A stretch of 64,000 bases of DNA from Puccinia triticina (Eukaryota > Basidiomycota > Pucciniomycetes > Pucciniales > Pucciniaceae): positions 992,001 through 1,056,000 of the forward strand of contig NC_070562.1 of the NCBI RefSeq assembly GCF_026914185.1, written 5' to 3'. Below the pieces are notes generated by a model. That model was not told the origin of the DNA, did no database searches, and saw nothing but the letters and a program-made list of their open reading frames with translations. Position 1 is the stretch's first letter. Each line of letters begins with the position of its first letter. The translations under genes were made by a program, and so were the position numbers. Positions 47,577 through 58,554 of the stretch are shown piece after piece.

Positions 47577-48046
47577 CCGGGGGCACGGGCACGCCCACGC
47601 CCTTCGAAAAGGGCGTGTGGGGCCGCACGCCCGCCAATGGTTGCACGCCCTGTATTTGCCAAGGGCGTGCACGTTCCTGTATGGACGTGCGTGGGCATGC
47701 ACGCGCGTGCAGATAACCTCTTGGCGAGGATGCATACACATCCCCGCTCGCCGAGAGCCCCTCGGCGGGCAGGTACAGATCCCACCTCGCCGAGAGCCTC
47801 TTGGTGGGCAGGTATACATGCACCTGCCCACCGAGGGGCTCTTGGTGAGCAGGCTTGGCCGGCAGGTGTATGCCTGCTCGCTGAGAAGGATAACTCTTGG
47901 CGAGGTGGGATCTGTATGCCTGCTCACCGAGGATTTCTCTTGGCGAGCAGGTATACATGCAACTGCCTGCCGAGGGGCTCTTGGTGAGCAGGCTCGGCGG
48001 GCAGGTGTTTGTATACCTGCTCGCCAAGAGTTATCCTTCTCGGCGA
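47577..48046. repeat. GCCGAGAG-type hairpin array inside the hAT host
   Basis: GGGCGTG-rich palindromes (47580-47710) lead into tandem hairpins of the CTGCTCGCCGAGAG family (47720-48046). These are relatives of the 41-bp array at 39013. The LTR element at 48047 is inserted into one of these units. Confidence 0.75.
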
Positions 48047-48978
48047 TGTGGTGCTCCATTCCAAACCATAAGTAGTATTTTATTGCTTTCTTTTACATAT
48101 ATTCATCATTACATTGAACATTTCCCCATAACCCTTCACAAATACCTCATTATTATTGCATATTCAGATTCTAAATCAAATTTCACATATAGTCCCTCAT
48201 ACATAGTATACCCTTATCTTCAATGGTTCAATAGTTATAGAGGATATAAGACTTACAGATAATCTACAGTCTTCATTAGTTACAATACTCAATTCATTAG
48301 CAACTTACTGGAATCATTACAGTACATCCCTTTTACATAATTACTTTCACATACTAAATTCTTTACATACATTCCTCATTATGTACTATGGCTATTGTAC
48401 ACATTACATCATTAGATCTGTGCTTACCTCTTTCAGTAGTGCTCATCATTACAAGTAGTTACTATGTTCTCATCACTTTTCCCCATTAGTACATTCTTTT
48501 ATTCCCATAACCAGCATTCCCTTTTCAGCATTGCTCATCATTACATACTGTTACTATGTTCACATCACTCTTCCTCATTTGTACAACCTTCATTCTCATA
48601 GCCAGAACTCTTCATTGTCTGTGCTCATCCCTCCTTACTATAAGAATTGTCTTCCCGCCCCTCACTTGTACCTCATGCAGAGAAATATATACAGAATTTA
48701 TAGATAATTTTGGATACAGAAATTATAAGTTCCCCACTCTCATCAATCCTCCATCTCTCTCACCCTCAGTAGTCAGTAGTTAAAGCTCATAGTACTAGCT
48801 CCTAAGATCAAGCAGAAATCAGCCACACCTTTTCTTCTTTTTTCTTAGTGTTACTCTCATCCCCTCAGCATTAGTCAGGAAGGCAGCCTCATCAGCACCC
48901 TTGCATAGCTTACATTAGTACTAGGGGTGCTATCCATTTACCTTCCAAGCTCTATTCTCCCCTTTGAGTAGTTCCACA
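48047..48978 (+). repeat. 5' LTR of the gag-protease element
   Basis: TG...CA-ended 932-bp repeat, AT-rich with many CATCATTACA/ATTACATA units. It should supply promoter and polyadenylation signals; no single TATA box stands out. Confidence 0.92.
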
Positions 48979-49192
48979 AGTGGTGTCCCAACAGTGGCCT
49001 TTCTATACTTCAGATATCTTCAGCTCTAGTAACACTTTTACCATCAGCTACATACCACTTCACCTACACTCCTCATACTCCTCTCTTTACAAATCAACTC
49101 CCTGCTTTTAGAATCAACTTCAACCAACAGTAACACTATCAGCACCTTCATTATCAATCTTCAGATTCAGATTCAACTTACCTGTTTCAATC

Positions 49193-51637
49193 ATGTCTGC
49201 CCAAGGATCTCCCAACGCCAATGTTGCCCCCAGTCTTTACCCTCCAGTGGATCCTTCCAGTAATGCTACAGTTCAGGACTCCACCACTTCCAACACTGGT
49301 CAGACTCAGGTTCCTCTCAATGGTCCAGGTCACCAATCTTCTTCTACTGGTCCAGGTCCTCAGGCTCCTTCCAATGCTCCAGATCCACAGGGTTCTTCTA
49401 TTCCACAGGCCAACTCCAGTTCTTGCAGACCTCCTCCTAGACCTCAGACTTCCAGTGCTCCTAGATTCACAGGATACAGGGATACCAATCAGCCATCAGA
49501 TGATTCAGAGGATTTAAATGTTCCACCACCCCGCCTTTCCAGATTCCAGTGCCAAAGGGATCATTCAACTCACTCTACCAGGTCCAACACCCACTTCTTG
49601 AACAGAGAACCAGCCATGCCAAGGTACCAGGATCCAGTCAGCAGAGGAGTTAAGATCAAACCCATGGACAAAGAGCTCTTCTTTGATGGAACCAACATGC
49701 CTGTGGAGAAATTCATTAGAAGGTATGAAAGTGCTGGAAGAGGTGATGGTGCTAACTCTAAGGAACTGGCTGGACAAATCATTGCTTTTATCAAAGGATT
49801 GGACCTAAAGGATGAAGTGGAAGACATGTCAGGCCATGAAAACTTGGATTGGGAAACCCTGAAGAAACAGCTACTCACCAGGTTTGGAACTTCTCAGCCA
49901 TTGGTCAGATATACCAGGGAGGATCTCAGGAAACTAGTCTACAAATCTGCCCAGGATGGAGGAATCAGCACCTTGGAAACCTTCAACACATTCAGAAACA
50001 AGTTTGAAACCATCACTCACTACTTGGTAAGGATGGGGTACAGTACTAGCCTGGAGGAATTCAGACACCTACTTTTGGAAACTCTTCACAAGGATCTGGA
50101 TCAAAGAGTTACTAGGAGCTTGATGAGGGACAATCAAATGCTAGCCTCAAAGGATGGAGGTGATATCTTGCCAGACACTGAAACTCTTCTTACCTACATT
50201 CACCAGGAAGTTTACTCAAGATCAGTGGTCAACAGAAGGACTGAATGGAGGGCAGAAGAGAAATTCACTTTGGACAACTCACCTAGGACCTCCAAACCTA
50301 CACCTGCTACTCAGGGAACTGCTCCTACTGCTTCTACTTCTCTGGACAAACAAGTGGAACTCCTTACCAAACAACTTGCATCTCTCACTGCTGGCAAAGG
50401 ACTACCTCCCCACATGGACAAACCTGCTAGGACCTGGCCATTCAAATGCTATTATTGTCATCAGGAAACCCATGGAACCAACAGCTGCTCTCAACTTGCC
50501 CAGGACATGTCTAGTGGTGCTGTTATCAAGGATGGAAGAGATTACAGACTTCCAGACAAATCAGTTATTCCCTGGATTCCAAGCAGACCAATCAGAACCC
50601 CAGTGGAAGAGTACTCTAAAACTAAGCTCACATCTTCTTTTGGCCAACTAGAGGAGGACCCAGTCTATTATCAAGCCCATAGTTATGAAGCAGACCTTGG
50701 AAAGAGGACTAGAAACAACTCTAAGGATCAGGATGAAGAGGAATCAGCCAAGGCAGACAAAAGGATCAGGAAGGAGAAACAGGACCTAATGGACATGGAT
50801 ACAGAGGACTTACTTCACATGACACAGCCCCCTACTCCTAGTGCTTCCAAATCCCCTACTTCAAAAGGCTCCCCTCAAGTCAGATTCCAGGATAAGGACA
50901 AGGATTCAACTACTGCACCTAAGGAAAAACCAATTAAGAAAACCTATTTGGAGAAGACTTTGGCCAAGGAGTACCCAGGAATTGAAGAGGAAGTGGCTAG
51001 TAGGATGTTGACTGCAGGAAAGATGGAGTTGGCTTTTGGAGAAATCTTTGCTATATCACCAGGAGTTACTGACTGTATTAGGAAGAAGATAACCAACAGA
51101 AGGGTCCCATTGGATGGTGTCAAATCAGCAAACTTCACAGACATGGAGGATGGAGAAGAACCAGCACAGGAGCAACCCACTACTCACTACTCTTGCCCCC
51201 TTGGATACATCACCATCACTATTGGAGGAGAGAAACATCAAGCACTCTTGGATACTGGCTCTATGGTCAACATTATTCCTGAAACTCTTGCACATAAACT
51301 TGGATTGGTACTCACTGCTAAATCTATGAAGCTCAAAGGAATTGGAGGCCACCTTACTGATATGCCTGGAATTGCTGAAGATGTGGAGGTAACCATTGGG
51401 AAAGTAGTCAGGACAGTTCATTTCTGGGTAGCCAAAGGACCAGTTCAGATGATTATTGGAAAGCCTTTCTTGATGGATGTCTCAGCTAACATCAACTACA
51501 ATGGAGCCAGAGGAGAAGCACTTTCAATCATGGATTCAGCTGGTCAGACTTTTTTGGTTCCAATCATACTCCCCAGTAATCAGAAGTGGGAAACCAGCAT
51601 ACCTTCCAATTCTGGACTGTTAAATTTTTTAGATTGA
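49193..51637 (+). CDS. Gag-protease polyprotein (814 aa) of the LTR element
   Basis: The ATG at 49193 opens an uninterrupted frame about 215 bp after the 5' LTR. The first 130 residues are Pro/Ser/Gln-rich. A Gag core follows (FFDGTNMPVEKFIRRYESAG, GLDLKDEVEDM, LKKQLLTRFG, about residues 160-340). A CCHC zinc knuckle (CYYCHQETHGTNSC) lies near residue 420, then a charged linker (SKDQDEEESAKADKRIRKEK). The retropepsin-like aspartic protease has its active site LLDTGSMVNIIPETLA near residue 685. The frame stops at 51637 just after the protease, before any reverse transcriptase. Gag packages RNA into particles; the protease matures it. The open frame fits a recently active element. Confidence 0.9.
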   Translation: MSAQGSPNANVAPSLYPPVDPSSNATVQDSTTSNTGQTQVPLNGPGHQSSSTGPGPQAPSNAPDPQGSSIPQANSSSCRPPPRPQTSSAPRFTGYRDTNQPSDDSEDLNVPPPRLSRFQCQRDHSTHSTRSNTHFLNREPAMPRYQDPVSRGVKIKPMDKELFFDGTNMPVEKFIRRYESAGRGDGANSKELAGQIIAFIKGLDLKDEVEDMSGHENLDWETLKKQLLTRFGTSQPLVRYTREDLRKLVYKSAQDGGISTLETFNTFRNKFETITHYLVRMGYSTSLEEFRHLLLETLHKDLDQRVTRSLMRDNQMLASKDGGDILPDTETLLTYIHQEVYSRSVVNRRTEWRAEEKFTLDNSPRTSKPTPATQGTAPTASTSLDKQVELLTKQLASLTAGKGLPPHMDKPARTWPFKCYYCHQETHGTNSCSQLAQDMSSGAVIKDGRDYRLPDKSVIPWIPSRPIRTPVEEYSKTKLTSSFGQLEEDPVYYQAHSYEADLGKRTRNNSKDQDEEESAKADKRIRKEKQDLMDMDTEDLLHMTQPPTPSASKSPTSKGSPQVRFQDKDKDSTTAPKEKPIKKTYLEKTLAKEYPGIEEEVASRMLTAGKMELAFGEIFAISPGVTDCIRKKITNRRVPLDGVKSANFTDMEDGEEPAQEQPTTHYSCPLGYITITIGGEKHQALLDTGSMVNIIPETLAHKLGLVLTAKSMKLKGIGGHLTDMPGIAEDVEVTIGKVVRTVHFWVAKGPVQMIIGKPFLMDVSANINYNGARGEALSIMDSAGQTFLVPIILPSNQKWETSIPSNSGLLNFLD

Positions 51638-52859
51638 GACCAGGTTTCCAGTTCCCCTCTCTTACAACTGCAACCCTGGAAAACAACCAAAAGCAACAAA
51701 CTGTAGTCACTCATTCAGCAAAATATAAATTAACTCTAAAAAAAATAAAACCAGTAAACCAACCAATGCCATTATCTCTCAATCCCCCATTGTCAAGGCC
51801 ACCACTCTCAAGAGATCCTTACCTCACTCCTTTAAGCTCTTATCCTCTCCATTTCTGCTTCTACCCTCCAACCATCTTCCTCCTCTTTCACTTGGTCCCT
51901 CACCCTTAACAACTCCAGGGCATTCTTTTCCTCAGTTTCCTCTATCATGGCATCTATTATGGAATGAGTATCCATCTAAAAATCAAAATAGAAACAGGGA
52001 AAAATATCAGTATTATAATCAATCTTCTTTCTTTTCAAATTCTTATTCATCTACATACAGAATCCACTCGACATACATGTGCAAAGGCGTCGTGAAATCG
52101 GCTATACAACCTCAGACGTGTGTTTCGTGCGGCAACCGGGTCGTCGAGGTCCTCACAAGCAAAGGCGAGGAGTCCTTGCTGGATAAAGTGGCGCAAGGCG
52201 TAGATTTCTTCGGGTTTGAAACTGTCCCGCATGCCGGAGTTATATGCGTGGACGTTGTCTACGGCCAAGTGCGCTCGACGAATGGAAAACGGGATATCGT
52301 AAGAGGGGCTAATAACGGCTGCTTCGTCGAGTTGAGATGAAGTTATGGACGTGTTTGAAGAATAATCTAAGGAGTTATCGAGGTTTTCTTTCGGCGATGA
52401 GGGCGTGGAAGTGGCGCTGGAGGCAAACATTACGGATATTGAATGCGATAACGGAACTTTTCCGTTGGCCGACGACCTGGACCTTATAGATACTCATTTT
52501 TCTTCATTTTATGACGTCACTATGGACGCCTTACCTTTCAGAATCGTGTGGCGCGGATTCTCTTTCATTCTTTTAATGTTGACTCTGGTGTTCGACCCAG
52601 TTTAATTAAATTCTTGGAACGCTTTCACGTCATTCTTTTCGCCTATAACTTTTTTCAATCGATTGGCCAGCTTCAGGAGTCTAATTGGAAAGCTCCTTGG
52701 CGTTACCTTAAGAGTATTTCATCATGTATTCATCTCCCTTCAACTCCTATACAATGGAAACCGCGGAAAATCATAATAAAGCTTTAATCGCTCGAATAAT
52801 CGGTCGGCCGGCTTCAAATTTAATATTGATCATTACAGTCTTCATAAATGCGATCTTGC

Positions 52860-53300
52860 CTTTCATTTGAACTCGGTTCTGGACGATTCTATCGAGCCGT
52901 TTAGAAGTTATAACCCCTCAAAGTTTCCCTAGGATTTACGCGGCCCCGCGGGTGCCATTCATTAAACGTTTACGGCGACCTATCGGCCGAAAGGAATCTC
53001 AATATCAATCTATTCTAGTTTCATCTCCTCCTTCTTGCCTTTCAAATGAGCTCGTAATTAGAAAATTTCATCGACGGGTTTTTGAGTTATATCTGGAGGA
53101 AGTGGTCTCTTAATCTGCACGGCTTTACTACTACGCGCGCCCGCGGGTCTTGCTTGGATCTTTAACCGGCCCTACACAATCGATACTCAACCCTTAAAAA
53201 TAACCAGTATATACCATTTTAATCTGCAGAATCGCCTCTTTCGAATGAACTTGGTTTCAAGAATATTCATCGAGCCGTTCCGGAGATACAGGTCGATCAA
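52860..53300. repeat. Three diverged repeats about 180-200 bp apart
   Basis: Blocks at about 52860, 53037 and 53236 each contain CTTTCATTTGAACTCGG-like then ATTCTATCGAGCCGTTT-like sequence followed by GAAGTTATA. They look like an old tandem triplication within the retrotransposon interior. Confidence 0.5.
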
Positions 53301-53559
53301 TTTCTATTTTTCTTTTCGTCGTTCCGCACGCGCGCCTCCCGCTTGGAGCCCCCGCTCAGACAACTGGACCCCTCTTTCGACAGCACGCGCGCATGGACAC
53401 ATGTTCCATTCCTCATCTGTACAAAAATTAACGCTTTTTTTCGTAGTGGACATGGGGAAATTAAAGGGAGTCAAGTACTCAAGAATAATGGAGAAAAAGA
53501 AAAGGAAGGGAGAAGAAAAACGATCATCATGGAAAAGGAATTCATTCTGGAATCATCAC

Positions 53560-54430
53560 TCATTTTTATCCATCAATCCATCCATCCATCATTATTCCTT
53601 ACCATCTAATATCAATTATGGATCATCAATCAATTCAATCATCCATCAATCAATCCATCCATCCATCATTATTCCTTACCATCCCATAGCAATTACTGGA
53701 CATCCAACCACCACAATATTGGAACTTCATCATCTTCACCCTGTATTCTAGGAATTATTCAATCAGCAATCCAATCACTCATTCATTCATCATTATAATC
53801 AATTTCTTCCAACACATTGCAGCTCAGAAACCACCCAACTTGAGCAAGAATATTCTTTGGACAGCTTATCAACCTCTCTGGACTTCAAATTCTCTTCACT
53901 GAACTTTACATTATATACTCAGAAACTCAGAAATCCAGTCATTCAATTCCAAATCATTCACACCCTTCAGAAATTACAATTATCAACCCCATCAATCAAT
54001 CAATCATCATCAATCATTGCATTCTTCCTTAGCCTCAGTTAGGCGGGAAAATTATTCTTCAGAGTGAAATTTAGTCTAATATGTGTCTGTCTCAAGGATA
54101 TTGCCTTCAGCAGAGTTGGATCTTCTTATACATTCAACCCTCATTGATAATTGGACCTTCTTTTGGATACTGGACTCTTTGGATTGGATACTGGACTATG
54201 GATACTCTGGATACATAGGACTATTGGACTTTGAATTGGACTTGGATACCTTGGACTCAGATATACTGGACTTGGATTATACTTGGATTCTAATTGGCTT
54301 TGGACACTGGACTCTGGATTTGGACTGCTACTCAGGACTTTGGATTTCACCTTTTGGAGGAAGAACACTGGACTTTGGACTTTGGACTCTTGGACTCAAC
54401 ATTCTTCAACTCTTTCTGGATCACTCTTCT
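53560..54430. repeat. Simple-sequence tracts (CATC and TTGGACTC repeats)
   Basis: 53560-53680 has CATCAATCCATCCATCCATC runs, with the block CATCATTATTCCTTACCATC occurring twice about 77 bp apart. 54140-54420 is a degenerate repeat of GGACTTTGGACTC and TTGGATACTGGAC that yields a spurious Leu-Asp-Trp-rich frame. Confidence 0.75.
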
Positions 54431-54473
54431 CTTTGGTGCATTGCCTGGGGACAGACAATAAGTTGGGGGAGGA

Positions 54474-55405
54474 TGTGGTGCTCCATTCCAAACCATAAGT
54501 AGTATTTCATTGCTTTCTTTTACATATATTCATCATTACATTGAACATTTCCCCATAACCCTTCACAAATACCTCATTATTATTGCATATTCAGATTCTA
54601 AATCAAATTTCACATATAGTCCCTCATACATAGTATACCCTTATCTTCAATGGTTCAATAGTTATAGAGGATATAAGACTTACAGATAATCTACAGTCTT
54701 CATTAGTTACAATACTCAATTCATTAGTAACTTACTGGAATCATTACAGTACATCCCTTTTACATAATTACTTTCACATACTAAATTCTTTACATACATT
54801 CCTCATTATGTACTATGGCTATTGTACACATTACATCATTAGATCTGTGCTTACCTCTTTCAGTAGTGCTCATCATTACAAGTAGTTACTATGTTCTCAT
54901 CACTTTTCCCCATTAGTACATTCTTTTATTCCCATAACCAGCATTCCCTTTTCAGCATTGCTCATCATTACATACTGTTACTATGTTCACATCACTCTTC
55001 CTCATTTGTACAACCTTCATTCTCATAGCCAGAACTCTTCATTGTCTGTGCTCATCCCTCCTTACTATAAGAATTGTCTTCCCGCCCCTCACTTGTACCT
55101 CATGCAGAGAAATATATACAGAATTTATAGATAATTTTGGATACAGAAATTATAAGTTCCCCACTCTCATCAATCCTCCATCTCTCTTACCCTCAGTAGT
55201 CAGTAGTTAAAGCTCATAGTACTAGCTCCTAAGATCAAGCAGAAATCAGCCACACCTTTTCTTCTTTTTTCTTAGTGTTACTCTCATCCCCTCAGCATTA
55301 GTCAGGAAGGCAGCCTCATCAGCACCCTTGCATAGCTTACATTAGTACTAGTGTTGCTATCCATTTACCTTCCAAGCTCTATTCTCCCCTTTGAGTAGTT
55401 CCACA
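54474..55405 (+). repeat. 3' LTR of the gag-protease element
   Basis: 932 bp, same length and ends as the 5' LTR. Differences seen by eye: TTTTATT/TTTCATT, TTAGCAAC/TTAGTAAC, CTCTCACC/CTCTTACC and AGGGGTGC/AGTGTTGC. Confidence 0.92.
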
Positions 55406-55415
55406 GCGAGCAGGC

Positions 55416-56131
55416 TAGAGCTGGTCAAAACAAACCTGTTGCGGGTACCCGCTTGTGGGCAGCGGGTGCGGGTGCGGATGCGGATGCCTGGGATTCCGGG
55501 AAAAAGCCTGCGGGTACCCGGGTAGTTCAATCCACACCCGCCCACCTCTTCGGCTGGAAGGCCTGATCCCTTCCGGTTGCCAAGGTTTTACAGCCTTGGC
55601 AGCCAGAAAGACCCACCTAGTCGCCGATGACAGACAACCTCAGCGACCAGGAGGGATTCCTTCCGGGTGCCGGGGCTGTATCTTGGCGACCAGAGGGAAA
55701 AAATCATCCCGGTTGGAAAGGTTAAAAAACCTCGGCGACCAGAATGTATCCTGGTCACAAAGGTTATAAAAAACTTGGAAACCAAGAGGAAATCATCCTG
55801 GTCGCAGAGGTTGAATAACCTCGCTGCGCGACCAGAAGGTAAGCTCCTGGTCGCCAAAGTAACCTCAGCAAGGACAAGACAACCTCCTGGTCGCCGAAGC
55901 TACCTCGGCGACAAGAAGACAACCTCCTGGTCGCCGAAGTAACCTCGGCGACGAGAAGACAACCTCCTGGTCGCCGATGTAACCTCGGCGACAGAAGATG
56001 AAGTGGCAGGTACCCGCAAATACCCGCGCGGGTACCGCCTGTACCCGCTCTGTGGGTGCAGATGCGGATGCGGGTGTCTCATTTTGCCCAAAAAAGGCTG
56101 CGGGTACCCGGGTTCAAAGCGACCAGCTCTA
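55416..56131. mobile_element. hAT-like element, 716 bp, beside the 3' LTR
   Basis: Ends TAGAGCTGGTC and GACCAGCTCTA are inverted. Flanks are GAGCAGGC (55408-55415) and GGGCAGGC (56132-56139), 7 of 8 identical. Terminal GGGTACCCG palindromes enclose about ten copies of a CTCCTGGTCGCCGAAG...CTTCGGCGAC hairpin unit. It is nested in the 46471-56654 host. Confidence 0.78.
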
Positions 56132-56247
56132 GGGCAGGCAAGGCTCTTGGCGAGTAGGGATACATACACCTACCCACCGAGCCTGCTCACCGAGAGCCAC
56201 TTGGCGGGCAGGTGCATGTATACCTTGTAGAGACTGTAAAATGAAGA

Positions 56248-56333
56248 TGTGTCTGGTGAGAGTCGAACTCACAACCTCAGCTATGCTGAGACACATACTA
56301 GAGTGCTGCCTTTACCAACTAGGCTACAGACGC
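56248..56333 (-). tRNA. tRNA-like sequence inside repeat DNA, possibly a pseudogene or SINE head
   Basis: The minus strand folds in part like an 86-nt class II tRNA. The acceptor GCGTCTG pairs with CAGACAC except at one position. The D arm GCC...GGC includes TAGCCTAGTTGG (box A). CTCAGC/GCTGAG forms a long variable-arm hairpin. The T arm GTGAG-TTCGACT-CTCAC includes box B. The anticodon stem region CACTCTAGTATGTGTC does not pair cleanly, so no anticodon is assigned. It may be a decayed tRNA-Leu/Ser-type gene or a Pol III promoter module. Confidence 0.5.
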
Positions 56334-56662
56334 TTGTGGCTGCCAGCTGGGTGGTTGGTTGGTAGTGCTTGTGGGTCGATCCAACAGCCCTCCATACTGT
56401 GGTGATACATCATGGTAGCAGACTAACAGAAAACTCAACATACCTGCTCTCCGAGAGGCTCTCGGCGAGGTGGGATCTGTACCTGCCTGCCAAGGGGCTC
56501 TTCCGCCAAACAAGGCGGGTACCCGCCATTTTTTTCCCTCAAAAGCTGAACACCCGCACCCGCACCTGCTACCTGTCTGCGGGTACCTGTCAGTGCAGGC
56601 GGGTCCCCCCCCCACGGGTGCCGGGTACCCGCAAAAGGGTACCCTTTTGCCATCTCTAACCT

Positions 56663-57395
56663 GTGAGGACTTGGATATTACCCAGTTTGCTATACCAGGC
56701 TATTAAACTATCCGAGAGGATAGTTTGCCAATGCTTGAGTAATAACTAAGATTATAGTTCTATGCTGTTGCAATAGAAGTTGAATTCACAATGATAATGA
56801 TGATTTTACCGAGTTTTTGAGGTTTCTCGGATACACAACAATGATAGTAATGGATGAGATGAAAAAGAATATATTGATGGGGAAAAGAGGAAAACACAAA
56901 ATCAATGGAAAGACAACAATGAGAATCCAAACAGAGCCAACAAAGATTGTGAAAAGAGACATGTCATAACAACTTAAATCTTCTTAATTAATCCACCGCC
57001 GGGATTAGTACACCGCGGGGCAAGTCTGGAGTCACAGTGGCGGCGTCTGTGGCGCCACTGTGACCCCACAAACCAAAAGCTGCCTCGGAGGTGCGCTTCC
57101 ACCATACCACATACAGGTGCCCTAGGTACGCCAATGTGGCAACAAGGGCTGACGCCCCATGGGCGCCAGCGGTCCTCAGGACGTGCATGCAGCAGTCTTG
57201 GAGGCATCTTTGTGACTCATTGCAACTGGGCCTGGGCTCCTAATCAGGGGAGCGGGGAGTACCACCGGCAGCAAAAAAAAGTATCTCACGCGAGGCTTGA
57301 ACATTGAACTTGCTCGCCAGATCTTATCTGAATTTGATGGCATGATCCCCTATCCAACTGCGTCAAACAAGCAGTTCTTGAATTTGTCAGCGACT
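56663..57395. other. Intergenic stretch, no gene seen
   Basis: Unique-looking AT-rich DNA, then a GC-rich zone (56995-57200) with GGCGCCACTGTGACCCCAC-like inverted pieces. No bounded element recognised. Confidence 0.4.
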
Positions 57396-57404
57396 TTGAG
57401 ATAT

Positions 57405-58554
57405 GGGGCATGCTAAATGCACCCCAAGTTTTTACTTCATGTACACCAATAAAAAGGGGTACACTAACAAAATTGGGGTATTCTTGATTACACCCCAATC
57501 TTCAAGGGGTACCCACCTGGCCACCCCAAAAACATTGGGGTACTTGCATCAAAACTCCAAAAGAGCTTAGATATTGGGGTGCAATCTAATTTACCCCAAC
57601 AGAGATGGTGTACATGAGGGGCGCACCCCAAACACACTTCTGGAGGCGGTCATTGAGGGCAGGTGGACTCGGATCAATGCCCGGCGCAGACCAATTGTTG
57701 GGGAGTTGCTACTCCCACCTCCCCTTGGTGACCTCTCCTTGGTCGCCGGTCCCTACCGGTCATCAAGGGGAGTAGCAACTCCTCTTGATGACCAACCCAG
57801 ACCGGTCATCAAGGGGAGTAGCAACTCCTCTCAATGGCCAACCCAGACCAGTCAGCGAGGGGAGTTGCTACCCCCTTCAAAACAATCATCAGGGGTAGTA
57901 GCAACTCCCCTCGATGACCAACGCCAACCAATCATCGAGGGGAGTTGATACTCCCCTCAATGACTGGTCTCATTGAGGGGAGTAGAAACTCCTCTTGGTA
58001 ACCAACCCAGACGGATCATGAAGGGGAGTCGCTACTCCCTTTGATGACTGACAGAGACCAGAAATCAAGGGGAGTTTCAACTCCTCTCAATGATTGATTG
58101 GTGTTGGTCATTGAGGGTAGTAGCAGTCATCGAGGCGAGTTGCTACTCCCCTCAATGATCGGTCAGTGCTGGTCATCAAGGGGAGCTGCTACTCCCACTC
58201 CCCTCAATGGTCTGTCCTCTCGGTGGCAAGCCGCGACCGGTGTGACATGTTGGGCTGGGTGCCGGATATGTACATCTGGGGTGTGAAGGGGCTCACCCCT
58301 ATCACAGAGTATCAGATTGGAGTGCAGGGGGTTTGCACCCCATTATGATGGGGTGTCATGGCCATGTACACCATATATTTCACTTGTTTTGGGGTACCCT
58401 GTGGCTCACCCCAACTTCCATGGGGTATGAGGTGCTGTACCCCATCTTCACAGGGGTGTGTAAGTTTACACCCCAAGTGGTTTGGGGTACACATCAGCTG
58501 TACCCCTTTTTGGTGTCCATGAAGTAAAAAATTGGGGTGCATTTAGCATGCCCA
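57405..58554. mobile_element. MULE-like element, 1150 bp, perfect 9-bp TSD
   Basis: GGGCATGCTAAATGCACCCC at the left and its complement at the right form the terminal inverted repeats (extending through ACTTCATG). The flanking 9-bp duplication TTGAGATAT (57396-57404, 58555-58563) has the length typical of Mutator-like elements. TACACCCCAA-type motifs recur near both ends. The centre is the hairpin satellite at 57715-58230. No transposase. Confidence 0.82.
57715..58230. repeat. GGTCATCAAGGGGAGTAGCAACTCC hairpin satellite
   Basis: Roughly ten inverted units alternate GGTCATCAAGGGGAGT and ACTCCCCTTGATGACC around a central GCTAC/GTAGC, so each pair can form a stem of 20 bp or more. This is the largest of five clusters of this unit in the window. 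Confidence 0.85.

Larger units (their letters stand above)
51638..54473. other. Non-coding interior of the gag-protease element
   Basis: This is where reverse transcriptase and integrase would be expected, but none is found in any frame. Instead there is C/T-rich DNA (51740-51920), a stretch of different composition (about 52040-53450) with a 127-aa minus-strand frame (52047-52430) and three diverged 190-bp-spaced repeats, then simple-sequence DNA (53560-54430). Confidence 0.7.
48047..55405 (+). mobile_element. LTR retrotransposon carrying only gag-protease, 7.36 kb, young
   Basis: Two 932-bp LTRs (48047-48978, 54474-55405) begin TGTGGTGCTCC and end GTTCCACA. By eye they differ at about five positions. 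A 4-bp duplication GCGA flanks the element (48043-48046, 55406-55409). A candidate primer-binding site TGGTGTCCCAACAGTGG begins 3 bp after the 5' LTR; a purine run GGGGGAGGA precedes the 3' LTR. Inside is one 814-aa Gag-protease frame. About 2.8 kb downstream has no reverse transcriptase, RNase H or integrase, so mobilisation would need enzymes from another element. Gag-protease order and zinc knuckle resemble Gypsy-type elements. Confidence 0.9.
46471..56654. mobile_element. hAT-like host element, ends 10.2 kb apart, filled with nested insertions
   Basis: The left end TAGAGATGGCAAATGG and the right end, complement of TAGAGATGGCAAAAGG, are flanked by the same 8-bp sequence ACCTGTGA (46463-46470 and 56655-56662). 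Subtracting the insertions at 46677-47576, 48047-55405 and 55416-56131 leaves roughly 1.2 kb of original element. That remainder consists of GGGTACCCG palindromes and 41-bp-type hairpin repeats. Confidence 0.8.

Noticed and set aside
54083..54502. 139-residue Leu/Asp/Trp-rich frame
   Set aside because: Arises from degenerate TTGGACTC repeats before the 3' LTR; not a protein gene.
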